Below, piece after piece: positions 1 to 7,092 of a stretch of DNA of 15,686 nt; the stretch's first letter is position 1, and each line of letters starts with the position of its first letter. The stretch is from Syntrophobacterales bacterium (GTDB taxonomy: Bacteria; Desulfobacterota; Syntrophorhabdia; Syntrophorhabdales; WCHB1-27). Made by a program: the position numbers and the translations under genes. Location: assembly GCA_017881765.1 (NCBI GenBank), contig JADGQN010000062.1:1-15686 (forward strand), read 5' to 3'. The notes under the pieces are model-generated. The model ran no database searches. It was not told the DNA's origin and saw nothing but the letters and a program-made list of their open reading frames with translations.

Positions 1-1523
1 GTCCGCGCGAATAACTTTCCATACTCGGGCTGCGCCGCTTTCCCTTTTTTGATCTGGTCATCCGTGAACCACTTCTTCAGGTCTATCTTGTCGATAGGGT
101 AGTGCGCCTTCTGGAATGCGTCTACATATCTGAACGGAACGGTGGCGTCGAGGGCGATGGCGCCGGAGAACTTGATATTTGTTTGAGTCCAGTCCTTTTC
201 ACCCGCGGAACTTCTCTCCGCTGGCTGGAAGGTCTGGCCCGCGCCGCCGGGGGCCACAATCATGATGCCCTGCGCGGCATCGACCCGGGTTGCGATCGCC
301 CACATCATGTCATCCATGCTGTAAATGTCTATGTCCGGATCTACCGCGATTGCCACCCTTGCGCCGATTGAGCAGGAAAGCGCCGTGGAGAGGATGTTTT
401 TTACGTACCCTTCATCCCTTTGTCTGCGCTTCTTTACCTGGAAAATGACGCCACCCCAATCGGGGATACACATGGGGATATTCGTGTCCACGACCAGGCC
501 CGGACAGACACGCTCCGCGAGCTCAAAGAAGGATGCGGTCCTGACCATGGTGTCGATGTTATGATCGTCGTAGCTGTGCACCGCGAGAGGATAGTAAATG
601 GGGCGATCTTTCCGAAAGGTGATGGCCGTCACCACGAATTTATACGTCCTATAGGCCTTACCCATGTATCCGGACCATTCCGGATGGAAGGGATGGACAC
701 CCTGTTTTCCATCTTTCTCGGCGAGTTCGCTTTCCCAGACCTTGCTGGTGGTGTCGAGGTAGCCTTCCAGCACATATTCCGCATTGGCAATAGAATAGGC
801 ATCAACCGTCTTTGCCTTGACTATATCGACAGGGAATCCTTGCACCGCCCCCGCGATGCCCAGTTCATCACATCCCGGTGGGAGTATCGTGTAGACGAAA
901 CCGGCACCGGCCATCAACGTGCACGCGGCAGGCACGCCCATATTGATCGTCAACGGAATAGGCTCCTTTTTGTAAAACTTTGACGCGATCATGTCCGTGT
1001 GGGAGCCCGGAGAAATCTGAAAGGTTGAGTAATTGGGCCATCTGAAATGCATCCTGTTGAAACTTATATGGGTGCCGCCCCAAAAGTATTTTCCGGTGGC
1101 CAGGGTATTGCCGCCCCCGAGCGTCCTGCCCGGGTCGGTCGGCGTATGCTTGATCATCGGTACGATGGGCCAGACGTCTATATCCTTGTCGATGACCACC
1201 TCCTGGCAGGGGGCCTCGCCGACCACCTTTGGTGGTATCGGATGGCGAATCGCCTCAAGGATCCTGAGCTTGAAGGTCCTTTCGTTCCCTGCATCGAAGA
1301 GGTCTGCCACGAGATTGCCGTCCGCGAAGAGGTTGGTGAATAGCCTGCCGTTGGGATAGCCCTTCACCTTGTTAAAGAGAATCGGCAGCCCCCCGTCGAG
1401 AAGCTTCTGGATGCCCGTCATTTCAAGTTCAGGGTTGATCTCGACATCCGTCTCCAAAAGTTTCCCTTGCTGCTTGAGGTGATCGATGGTCGATCTGAGA
1501 TTGCTAAGATATGCGTTTGACAT
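1..1523 (-). CDS. UbiD-family decarboxylase, long divergent type (UbiD-A), C-terminus cut by window edge
   Basis: This is an open reading frame of 507 codons with no stop before the left edge, starting at an ATG preceded by a good GGAGG Shine-Dalgarno. The protein has the UbiD fold order: an N-terminal domain with an ILFNKVKGYPNG stretch (about 48-59), a central flavin-binding domain (about 140-310), and a C-terminal part with VDPDIDIYSMDDMMWA (about 394-409) and LDAT (458-461). UbiD enzymes use prenylated FMN to remove or add CO2 on unsaturated or aromatic acids in the cytoplasm. The usual EGPFGE motif is here VHPFHPE (276-282), so the second catalytic Glu (E282) remains but the first is absent. 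The Arg-containing segment reads FNRMHFRWPN and cannot be aligned securely. At more than 507 residues it is longer than the 460-490 usual for the family, recalling the carboxylase-type subunits. It is the last visible gene of the minus-strand cluster. Family assignment is firm; the substrate and direction are unknown. Confidence 0.9.
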   Translation of the reverse strand, partial: MSNAYLSNLRSTIDHLKQQGKLLETDVEINPELEMTGIQKLLDGGLPILFNKVKGYPNGRLFTNLFADGNLVADLFDAGNERTFKLRILEAIRHPIPPKVVGEAPCQEVVIDKDIDVWPIVPMIKHTPTDPGRTLGGGNTLATGKYFWGGTHISFNRMHFRWPNYSTFQISPGSHTDMIASKFYKKEPIPLTINMGVPAACTLMAGAGFVYTILPPGCDELGIAGAVQGFPVDIVKAKTVDAYSIANAEYVLEGYLDTTSKVWESELAEKDGKQGVHPFHPEWSGYMGKAYRTYKFVVTAITFRKDRPIYYPLAVHSYDDHNIDTMVRTASFFELAERVCPGLVVDTNIPMCIPDWGGVIFQVKKRRQRDEGYVKNILSTALSCSIGARVAIAVDPDIDIYSMDDMMWAIATRVDAAQGIMIVAPGGAGQTFQPAERSSAGEKDWTQTNIKFSGAIALDATVPFRYVDAFQKAHYPIDKIDLKKWFTDDQIKKGKAAQPEYGKLFAR

Positions 1524-1575
1524 GCTAACCTCCTACTGTTTTAGGCTTTGAACCTTTTTATTACGTCACCCGTAA

Positions 1576-1708
1576 GAACGTGTGAAAAAAATCGGCCCAA
1601 TGGCATCCTGTAAGGACACCGGAATCCAGGATTACAACGAACTGCCGATACTCTGGACTCCGGTTTTCACCGGAGTGACGGCCAAAAAAGCAGTTTTTTC
1701 ACAGGTTC
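1576..1708. mobile_element. MITE-like element with 15-bp inverted termini
   Basis: The ends GAACGTGTGAAAAAA (1576-1590) and TTTTTTCACAGGTTC (1694-1708) are inverted repeats with one mismatch. Both sides are flanked by TAA, a possible 3-bp target duplication. Inside are a hairpin with 7-bp arms ACTCCGG/CCGGAGT (1657-1663 and 1670-1676) and the 14-mer GCATCCTGTAAGGA (1603-1616), which recurs at 8993 and 9048. It has no coding capacity. It fills most of the 192-bp gap between UbiD-B and UbiD-A, and could act as a partial terminator or RNA-processing site between them. The MITE reading is inferred from structure; a fixed REP/BIME-type intergenic repeat is the alternative. Confidence 0.6.
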
Positions 1709-1715
1709 TAACTCG

Positions 1716-3158
1716 CTATTTTACGAGATGCCCCCACTTCTCCAGCGTCTTCTTTCGCACCTCGGGGCTCGGCATATTGACCAAGGGGAATCTATCTCTC
1801 CATTCAAAGGGCCTAGTGGCGTCGATGATGGCGCGGGAGTTCCAGAATGCTCCCTTCGCCTTGTCCTCGGGGCTGATCCGCGGATCAAGTGCCGTGCTCC
1901 ACGCGCGGTGAATGATGTCGATGGAGGTTGCGGGATCGGAGCGTGTACACATGGCCCACACGACTTCCTCCAAGTTGGTAACATCGATGTCATCGTCCAC
2001 TACTACGACATAGCGGCCGCAGTAAGCACCCACGTGACACTGCGAAGCCACATGACCGACCTGGGTGGCGTGGCCGGGATACCGCTGCTTTATGGAGACT
2101 GCCAGGAACAGCCTCGCGCCACCTGCTTCGTGGCACCAGGTCGCGACTATATCGGGCACCCCCGCCTTCTCCAGCTCCTCTTTCAAAAGAGGGGAGCGCA
2201 TGAAAGAGCGGTAGAAGGCGAGCTCATCCGGGGGCCTGTTGGGCGGGCTGCCGAGGATGATCGGGTCGTTCCGGTGGTAAATTGCCTTGATTTCAATTCT
2301 GGGCTCCTTGCGCGAGGCGCTTGCGTAGTAGCCCGTCCACTCGCCAAAGGGCCCCTCCTCCTGGAGGTCGTCAAAATGTGCGAAGCCTTCGAGCGCGATC
2401 TCTGCCCGGGCGGGAATCGGGAGACCTGTATACTTGCCTTTGATAACCTCAAAAGGTGTACCGCGCACGGCTCCTGCCCATTCTAACTCAGAGAGCCCGT
2501 ATGGCAGTTCGCTCGCACCGGCTAGATAGAGGAGGGGGTCTCCTCCCACCACCACCACGACCGGACAGGGCTCTTTGCGGGCGAAGTATTTGTCCCGATG
2601 TATGCGGCCGTGTTTACCGGGAGATATATAAAAACCGACATGGGTCTTGTCGTGTACCTGCACGCGGTAAGTGCCCACATTAATCCAGCCCTCGTCAGGG
2701 TCCCGCGTGATATTGTAGCTGCCCGTCCCGATGTACCTGCCCCCATCCTCCTCATGCCACTTGGGTGTGGGGAATTTCAAAACATCGACTGCTTCACCTT
2801 CCAGGACATTTTCCATGATAGGGCCGCTCTCCACGTATACGGGAGGCAACGGCTTCTGTCCCTCGGTTCTCTTATACAATTCCATGCTTAGCTCAAACTT
2901 GGAGAGCCCCTTTCGCAGACCGAAAGTGATGGCGAGCCGGTTGTTGCTCAGAAGTGCGTTGGTCAGCACTCTGAAGCCCTTGGGATAGCCCGGAATGCTG
3001 TCGAAGACAGCCGCAGGCGCCTGCGGGGTATGGTTCAGCAACTCCGTGGCCATGCCGATATCCTCCTGCCAGGTCGCCCCTTCAATGGTTCTCAGTTCAC
3101 CCGTATCTTCCACAACCTTGAGCCACTCACGCAGGTCTTTGTATTGTACTTTGGACAT
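1716..3158 (-). CDS. UbiD-family decarboxylase with canonical active-site pattern (UbiD-B)
   Basis: The 480-residue protein is typical in length for UbiD and for the hydroxyarylic acid decarboxylase C subunits. It opens with YKDLREWLKVVEDTGEL, the usual N-terminal helix of the family. The central domain contains NITRDPDEGWINVGTYR (149-165), supplying the conserved Arg (R152). It also has ELPYGLSELEWAGA, whose E224 is the likely metal/cofactor Glu, and EEGPFGEWTGYY, supplying both catalytic Glu residues (E268 and E273). The C-terminal domain has VVVVDDDIDVTNLEEVVWA and IIDATRP. It is therefore the one UbiD in the window expected to be an ordinary prenyl-FMN (de)carboxylase. The start ATG has a GGGAGAA ribosome site. 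It lies 118 bp downstream of the DASS transporter and reads the same way. The substrate is not predictable; vanillate/4-hydroxybenzoate-type decarboxylases are the closest remembered pattern. Confidence 0.93.
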   Translation of the reverse strand: MSKVQYKDLREWLKVVEDTGELRTIEGATWQEDIGMATELLNHTPQAPAAVFDSIPGYPKGFRVLTNALLSNNRLAITFGLRKGLSKFELSMELYKRTEGQKPLPPVYVESGPIMENVLEGEAVDVLKFPTPKWHEEDGGRYIGTGSYNITRDPDEGWINVGTYRVQVHDKTHVGFYISPGKHGRIHRDKYFARKEPCPVVVVVGGDPLLYLAGASELPYGLSELEWAGAVRGTPFEVIKGKYTGLPIPARAEIALEGFAHFDDLQEEGPFGEWTGYYASASRKEPRIEIKAIYHRNDPIILGSPPNRPPDELAFYRSFMRSPLLKEELEKAGVPDIVATWCHEAGGARLFLAVSIKQRYPGHATQVGHVASQCHVGAYCGRYVVVVDDDIDVTNLEEVVWAMCTRSDPATSIDIIHRAWSTALDPRISPEDKAKGAFWNSRAIIDATRPFEWRDRFPLVNMPSPEVRKKTLEKWGHLVK

Positions 3159-3225
3159 GATGTTCTCCCTTCGATGTCAGTGTTTAGTCTATGGTATATA
3201 GTCGGATATTCAGTTCTCCGTCAGT

Positions 3226-3249
3226 CTTAACCTTAACCTTAACCTCAAC
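3226..3249. repeat. Short tandem hexamer (CTTAAC) x4
   Basis: Three exact copies and one variant (CTCAAC) of a 6-bp unit sit in the 118-bp gap between the DASS stop and the UbiD-B start. A hexamer of this kind is prone to slippage and could vary in copy number between strains. It lies about 68 bp upstream of the UbiD-B start, too far to affect the ribosome site. A role in promoter spacing is possible but unsupported. Confidence 0.7.
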
Positions 3250-3276
3250 CTGTTTCTTTCCTTCTGCTCGCCTGTT

Positions 3277-4716
3277 TTATCGGAACGTGAGCCCCAGTAG
3301 CGGCCAGTACCACGGGACGATCACCAGGAGCAAGAACGACTCCACAAAGAAAATGGCCAACCCGAACTTGAAAAGGTCTTTGGTCGTAAAGTAGCCAAAC
3401 GCATAACCTACAGCCAATACGGCGGACTGGTAAACGAAGACCTTACCTCCTGCCGCATATCCCCAGAGCATGCCCAGCGTAAGAGGATTGAAACCATCTT
3501 TGATGGCAAACTGCATCAACGCCGGCATCGTCGCGCTGATCATGGAAGGCTCGTTAGCGAGAAATAGATGAAACAAATTAGCATACCAATAGAGAAGCAT
3601 GCCTGCTGCCATCGAGGCTGAGTGCAATACCGGCGTCATCCATCTAAACAAGGCGGCCGTGAGAGTTTTTAGAATCTCGGTGTCAGCCATTACATTGCCA
3701 AGACACATGGCTGCGCCTATGAAGACGACGATCGGAAAATTGGCCTTGGCAAAATCATCCTTCTTCATCGCGCCGACCACGGGCAGGCAGGCGAATAATC
3801 CGGCTACCACGCCAATTATCGAGGCATTTATGTGGTGCCAGTAATCGGTCGCCCACAACACCGTAGCCAACGACATAATGATTGTGGCTTTGATCTCCCT
3901 TGCGGACATGGGGCCCATTTTTGTCAGCTCAGCCCGGCAGTACTCCTGACCCCCTTCGAGCGTCTTTTTTTCGGGCGGAAAAAGTTTCAAAATGATCCAC
4001 CAGCTGGCCAGGATGGTCAGCAACGTGATGGGCAGGTAGGCAAGCAACCACAAACCGTATGAGACCTTCACATGGCCGACCGATTCGATGAGTCCCCGCG
4101 ACAGAATCGTAGCTGCTCCGGCCAGGATAACCTTATCGAAAAGTCCTGACTGGTAGGTCATGGCCAGGATCAGACCCCGGCCGATATTACTTTCCTTAGA
4201 CAGGCCGTAACTTTGAATCAGCCCGATGGAGATCGTGCAGAGGACCAGGGTTTTGGCCAGCCCGGATGGAATTATGAATGTGAGCAAGAGGTTGAGCACC
4301 ATCATTCCCGCGAGAATCGATGTATAGCTGCTGCCCAAACGGCAGACCATATTGTAGGCTATTCTCTTCGCCAGCCCCGTCGATTCGGCCATGATCCCCA
4401 GCAACAGAACACCAAGGATAAACCAGGGCGTGTCACTGTGGAAACCGGAAAAGGCCTTAGCCACCGGTATCCCGGCCCAGACCCAGTACAACCAACAGCC
4501 CAGAAGCCCTGTTACGCCCAGTGGAACCGGCTCAGCAATAAACATTGCGATGACAAAAATAGTGACGCTGAGCGCCCTTCGGCCGCCTTCGGTGGGGGTG
4601 AGAGGCAGTGCGTAGGTAACCACCGCCACCGCAATACATATCAAGAGGTAGAGGAAACGTTTCGTATCAGGCTTCATTTTCGACCTGTCGGCGACTATTG
4701 CTTGAGCCTCACTCAT
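3277..4716 (-). CDS. DASS-family (SLC13/CitT-like) carboxylate/anion transporter
   Basis: The 479-residue, very hydrophobic protein has about 11-12 membrane segments. Family-like stretches include the early AEPVPLGVTGLLGCWLYW (61-78), DTPWFILGVLLLGIMAESTGLAKRIA (95-120) and NFPIVVFIGAAMCLGN (326-341). DASS proteins move di- or tricarboxylates, or sulfate, across the inner membrane as Na+ symporters or as antiporters such as CitT and TtdT. The two hairpin-tip motifs that usually read Ser-Asn-Thr are altered: the first is PSGLAK (150-155), and the second region reads LANEPS (386-391). This suggests altered ion coupling or substrate. The ATG has a strong AAAGGAGG site. The gene lies 56 bp after UbiD-C and before UbiD-B, so it probably imports the substrate or exchanges substrate and product of these decarboxylases. 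The family call is firm; the substrate is unknown. Confidence 0.88.
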   Translation of the reverse strand: MSEAQAIVADRSKMKPDTKRFLYLLICIAVAVVTYALPLTPTEGGRRALSVTIFVIAMFIAEPVPLGVTGLLGCWLYWVWAGIPVAKAFSGFHSDTPWFILGVLLLGIMAESTGLAKRIAYNMVCRLGSSYTSILAGMMVLNLLLTFIIPSGLAKTLVLCTISIGLIQSYGLSKESNIGRGLILAMTYQSGLFDKVILAGAATILSRGLIESVGHVKVSYGLWLLAYLPITLLTILASWWIILKLFPPEKKTLEGGQEYCRAELTKMGPMSAREIKATIIMSLATVLWATDYWHHINASIIGVVAGLFACLPVVGAMKKDDFAKANFPIVVFIGAAMCLGNVMADTEILKTLTAALFRWMTPVLHSASMAAGMLLYWYANLFHLFLANEPSMISATMPALMQFAIKDGFNPLTLGMLWGYAAGGKVFVYQSAVLAVGYAFGYFTTKDLFKFGLAIFFVESFLLLVIVPWYWPLLGLTFR

Positions 4717-4741
4717 GGTGACCCCTCCTTTAAACGAGCGA

Positions 4742-4757
4742 CGCCCTCCACAGGGCG
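4742..4757 (-). other. Intercistronic GC-rich hairpin
   Basis: Arms CGCCCT and AGGGCG with a 4-base loop form a stable small stem between the UbiD-C stop and the transporter ribosome site. No T-run follows in the minus-strand direction, so it is not a standard terminator. It may be an RNA-stability or processing element setting the ratio of UbiD-C to transporter. Confidence 0.4.
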
Positions 4758-4772
4758 CCGCCTGAGACTACG

Positions 4773-6152
4773 TTAGAATCCCAGCTCCCTCAGCCTTTTC
4801 ACCGCCTCTTCCGGGATCCGGTTCTTTTCCGGGTAATCGGCAACCTCTTCGTGATGCGTTGCGTCGATTATGCAGACCGCGTCACCGAGCCAACTACGGA
4901 AGCTCTGAACCCTGGGAATAATCGTCACATCCTTGTCCCACCTGGTTTGGGTGGCAACAGCCCACATCACCTCTGTTTGGTTGAAAACATCGATATCGCT
5001 GTCGACCATGATTGCCAGCTTCAGGTTTGGCTGTTCGGCGAGGGCGATCATGGCCGCGACTGTGACATCCCGGTAGGTTCTTTTGTTCACGGCGATATGT
5101 GCCGAGAAGCGTCCCATGGCCGAATGGGGCAAATGTACCGCGGTTACCTCGGGTACTACGTTCTTCATCGCCCAATAAACAGTCCCCTCCTTGGGAAGGC
5201 CTCCGAGGATGATGTGCTCGGCATGACCGGGCATGAGCCCCTGCATCATTGCGTTGTTTTTGAAGCAGATCGCAGTGACTTCAACCACGGGGACAAGCAT
5301 GCGGGCCTGGTAGTGACCGGAGATCTCCCCGAAGGGATTTTGGTAATCCCGTACTCCCGGAGGGATCGTGCCTTCTATTATGATTTCAGCGTCGGCCGGG
5401 ATGAGAAAATCATTGCCCAGGGTAGCCGACGGCGTGAGTCGCAAAGGCTCTCCCATGAATGAGGCAAGGGTCTTATAATCGTGGTTCCCGTACGGCAACA
5501 GGGCACAAGAGCCCAGAGAGAAAGCTGGGTGATGTCCCAGCACCACAGCGACGGGTGTGGGCTCGTTGACCGCCTCGTGCTCCGCGATGATGCGTGCCAG
5601 GTGGTGGTGGCCATGGGTGGAGATGCTCATCCGTCTAGGACCGTAGACCAGGTTCTTGGTGGGGGTGACATCATAAAAATCGCCAGACTTGGCCTTCATC
5701 ACGCAGTCCATTACAAAGTAAGGCCCCACATCTTTCTCGTGGTAGCGTGCGGCGGGCAGCAGGGTGACGTCAGCCTTGTCTCCTTGCCACACGTTTTGCA
5801 GCACCGGGGCATCCGACTGCTTTACCACGTCAAGCGGGCCCGCCTCCTTCTCGATCTCGCCGAAGCGGATTCCCAGCCCCATCTGGCTGTTGGAAGGATC
5901 CTCGCCAATAGCGAGTGCGCATAGTGAACGGGTCACGTAGAGATTGTGGACTAACGGAAACATCGATTTTTCGCCTTTAACGTTTTTCACGTTTTCAAAA
6001 ACGACAACAGGCTCCTGGTTTTTTTCTTCGAGAAGTTTTATGAAAGCAGCGAGCTCATGTTTGTTCGGATCGAGTTGCTCCTTTACGTGGAGCATCCTTT
6101 CAGGATATTTTTCCTCAAGCATCTTCATGAAACTGCCTAAACTTTTCGCCAC
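4773..6152 (-). CDS. Divergent UbiD-family protein lacking key catalytic residues (UbiD-C)
   Basis: The 459-residue UbiD homologue starts at GTG with AGGAGG six bases upstream; this is the best-placed start. Family landmarks are VVVFENVKN (49-57), TPVAVVLGHHPAFSLGSCALLPYG (199-222), ADAEIIIEG (253-261), NPFGEISGHY (272-281), VDSDIDVFNQTEVMWAVATQ, and IDATH near the C-terminus. The EGPFGE motif is changed to QNPFGE (271-276): the first catalytic Glu is Gln (codon CAA), while E276 remains. The segment that normally holds TRDPxxG has no alignable Arg; it reads DVTPTKNLVYGPRRM, with Arg only at 173-174. The Glu usually found after PYG is Asp225. It may bind prenyl-FMN but use different chemistry, or be a non-catalytic partner like some subunits of multi-UbiD carboxylases. 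It is first in the minus-strand cluster, divergent from the class II aldolase-like gene. Confidence 0.88.
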   Translation of the reverse strand: MAKSLGSFMKMLEEKYPERMLHVKEQLDPNKHELAAFIKLLEEKNQEPVVVFENVKNVKGEKSMFPLVHNLYVTRSLCALAIGEDPSNSQMGLGIRFGEIEKEAGPLDVVKQSDAPVLQNVWQGDKADVTLLPAARYHEKDVGPYFVMDCVMKAKSGDFYDVTPTKNLVYGPRRMSISTHGHHHLARIIAEHEAVNEPTPVAVVLGHHPAFSLGSCALLPYGNHDYKTLASFMGEPLRLTPSATLGNDFLIPADAEIIIEGTIPPGVRDYQNPFGEISGHYQARMLVPVVEVTAICFKNNAMMQGLMPGHAEHIILGGLPKEGTVYWAMKNVVPEVTAVHLPHSAMGRFSAHIAVNKRTYRDVTVAAMIALAEQPNLKLAIMVDSDIDVFNQTEVMWAVATQTRWDKDVTIIPRVQSFRSWLGDAVCIIDATHHEEVADYPEKNRIPEEAVKRLRELGF

Positions 6153-6362
6153 ACGCCACCTCCTTTTTTTGGTTCTCTATACGTAAGTATAAACGACTTG
6201 GAATTGTCAAACATTTTTTTATTCGATGTTCCGAGCTTTCCGGTTTGATAAAACTTATCAAGGGTTCACCTGCAGTGCTGCATGGGTTCATTTTTTTGAT
6301 TGAACAAAAAAAACCAGTATGTAATAGTGAAAGAGAAGATCACCATAGGAGGTTACGTTACG
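6153..6362. promoter_or_regulatory. Divergent control region with three palindromes
   Basis: This AT-rich spacer of 210 bp must hold promoters for both UbiD-C (leftward) and the class II aldolase-like gene (rightward). It contains TTGATAA-aac-TTATCAA (6245-6261), TGCAG-TG-CTGCA (6271-6282), and GTTCA/TGAAC arms (6286-6290 and 6301-6305). A leftward TTGACA lies at about 6205-6210 but has no convincing -10 at a normal distance. The perfect 7-bp-arm palindrome is the best operator candidate. No regulator gene is in the window, so the assignment is by position only. Confidence 0.45.
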
Positions 6363-7085
6363 ATGACCGTAGAAAATCTGAATCAAGAAGTAATTCAGGA
6401 GCTCAAGGAAAAGGTGGCGACCGGTTGCCGTATCCTCGCGAAGTTGGGGCTGGCCGATTACCTTGGACACGTGAGCGCGCGGGTTCCGGGCACGAAGTAT
6501 GTCCTGATCAAGGCGCGTGGCGTTGATCTCGGCAACCTGCTCAATATGACCCCGGAACGGGTTATTATGGTCGACCTAGAAGCGAATCACGTAGAGGGCA
6601 ACTTTCGCGCCCCGGCTGAAGTAAAGCTGCATACCGAGATATTTAAAGCACGGCCCGACGTCATGGCCACGGTGCATACCCATCAACATCTTGCCACCGC
6701 TTTCGGGGCCGTAGGCAAGCCGATTCTGCCTATGCTGGGCATCATGTCTGTTGTTTGCGCCAAACCCATGCCCATATTTCAGTCCTCTTTAAAAATCGTA
6801 ACCGCAGAACAAGGAGCAGCAGTGGCCCGCATGCTGGGCGATGGACTCGCCTGTCACCTCAAGAACCACGGTATTCTCATGACCGGCAAATCGGTAGAGG
6901 AGGCGGTAATCAACGCGATCTGGCTTGAGATGCAGGCAAAAATGACGATGCTTGCGAGCGCGATCGGTACGCCCAGCGCGCAAACACCGGAAGAGGTTCA
7001 GCTCAACGTTGAGCAGGCCGAGCCCATCACAGGCCGGTGGAAATATTATGTAAGCCTGCTCGATCTGCCTTATGTCGCTCTCTAG
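6363..7085 (+). CDS. Class II aldolase/adducin-family protein (possible aldolase or decarboxylase)
   Basis: The 240-residue cytoplasmic, zinc-dependent fold starts at the ATG with AGGAGG about 9 bases upstream. An earlier in-frame ATG at 6300 lacks a ribosome site and would add an unlikely Lys-rich leader. Visible landmarks are GHVSARVPG (35-43), the catalytic-type Glu in PAEVKLH (E86), the zinc His pair in VHTHQH (H105, H107) and the third zinc His in KNHG (H169). Members cleave sugar-phosphate aldols (FucA, AraD types). Others, such as 3,4-dihydroxyphthalate decarboxylases, remove CO2 from aromatic acids. Beside four UbiD genes and without sugar genes, a decarboxylase or aromatic-pathway role is attractive, but this is inference. 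It is transcribed away from UbiD-C and ends 7 bp from the stop of the convergent hydrolase gene. Confidence 0.9.
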   Translation: MTVENLNQEVIQELKEKVATGCRILAKLGLADYLGHVSARVPGTKYVLIKARGVDLGNLLNMTPERVIMVDLEANHVEGNFRAPAEVKLHTEIFKARPDVMATVHTHQHLATAFGAVGKPILPMLGIMSVVCAKPMPIFQSSLKIVTAEQGAAVARMLGDGLACHLKNHGILMTGKSVEEAVINAIWLEMQAKMTMLASAIGTPSAQTPEEVQLNVEQAEPITGRWKYYVSLLDLPYVAL

Positions 7086-7092
7086 GGCCTTA

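Noticed and set aside
1728..2486. Long plus-strand open frame (about 250 codons) opposite UbiD-B
   Set aside because: It is antisense to a clear UbiD gene, shows no family motifs and has no ribosome site; the high-GC codon pattern of UbiD-B explains it.
4213..5924. Several plus-strand open frames of 140-200 codons opposite the transporter and UbiD-C
   Set aside because: All are in antisense frames of well-supported genes, with low-complexity polar composition and no recognisable domain.
6185..6212. Leftward TTGACA with TATACT as a promoter for UbiD-C
   Set aside because: The spacer is only about 13 bases; no -10 at 16-18 bases matches well.
6300..6362. Earlier start for the class II aldolase-like gene at 6300
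   Set aside because: There is no ribosome site before 6300, whereas AGGAGG precedes the ATG at 6363 and family homology begins there.
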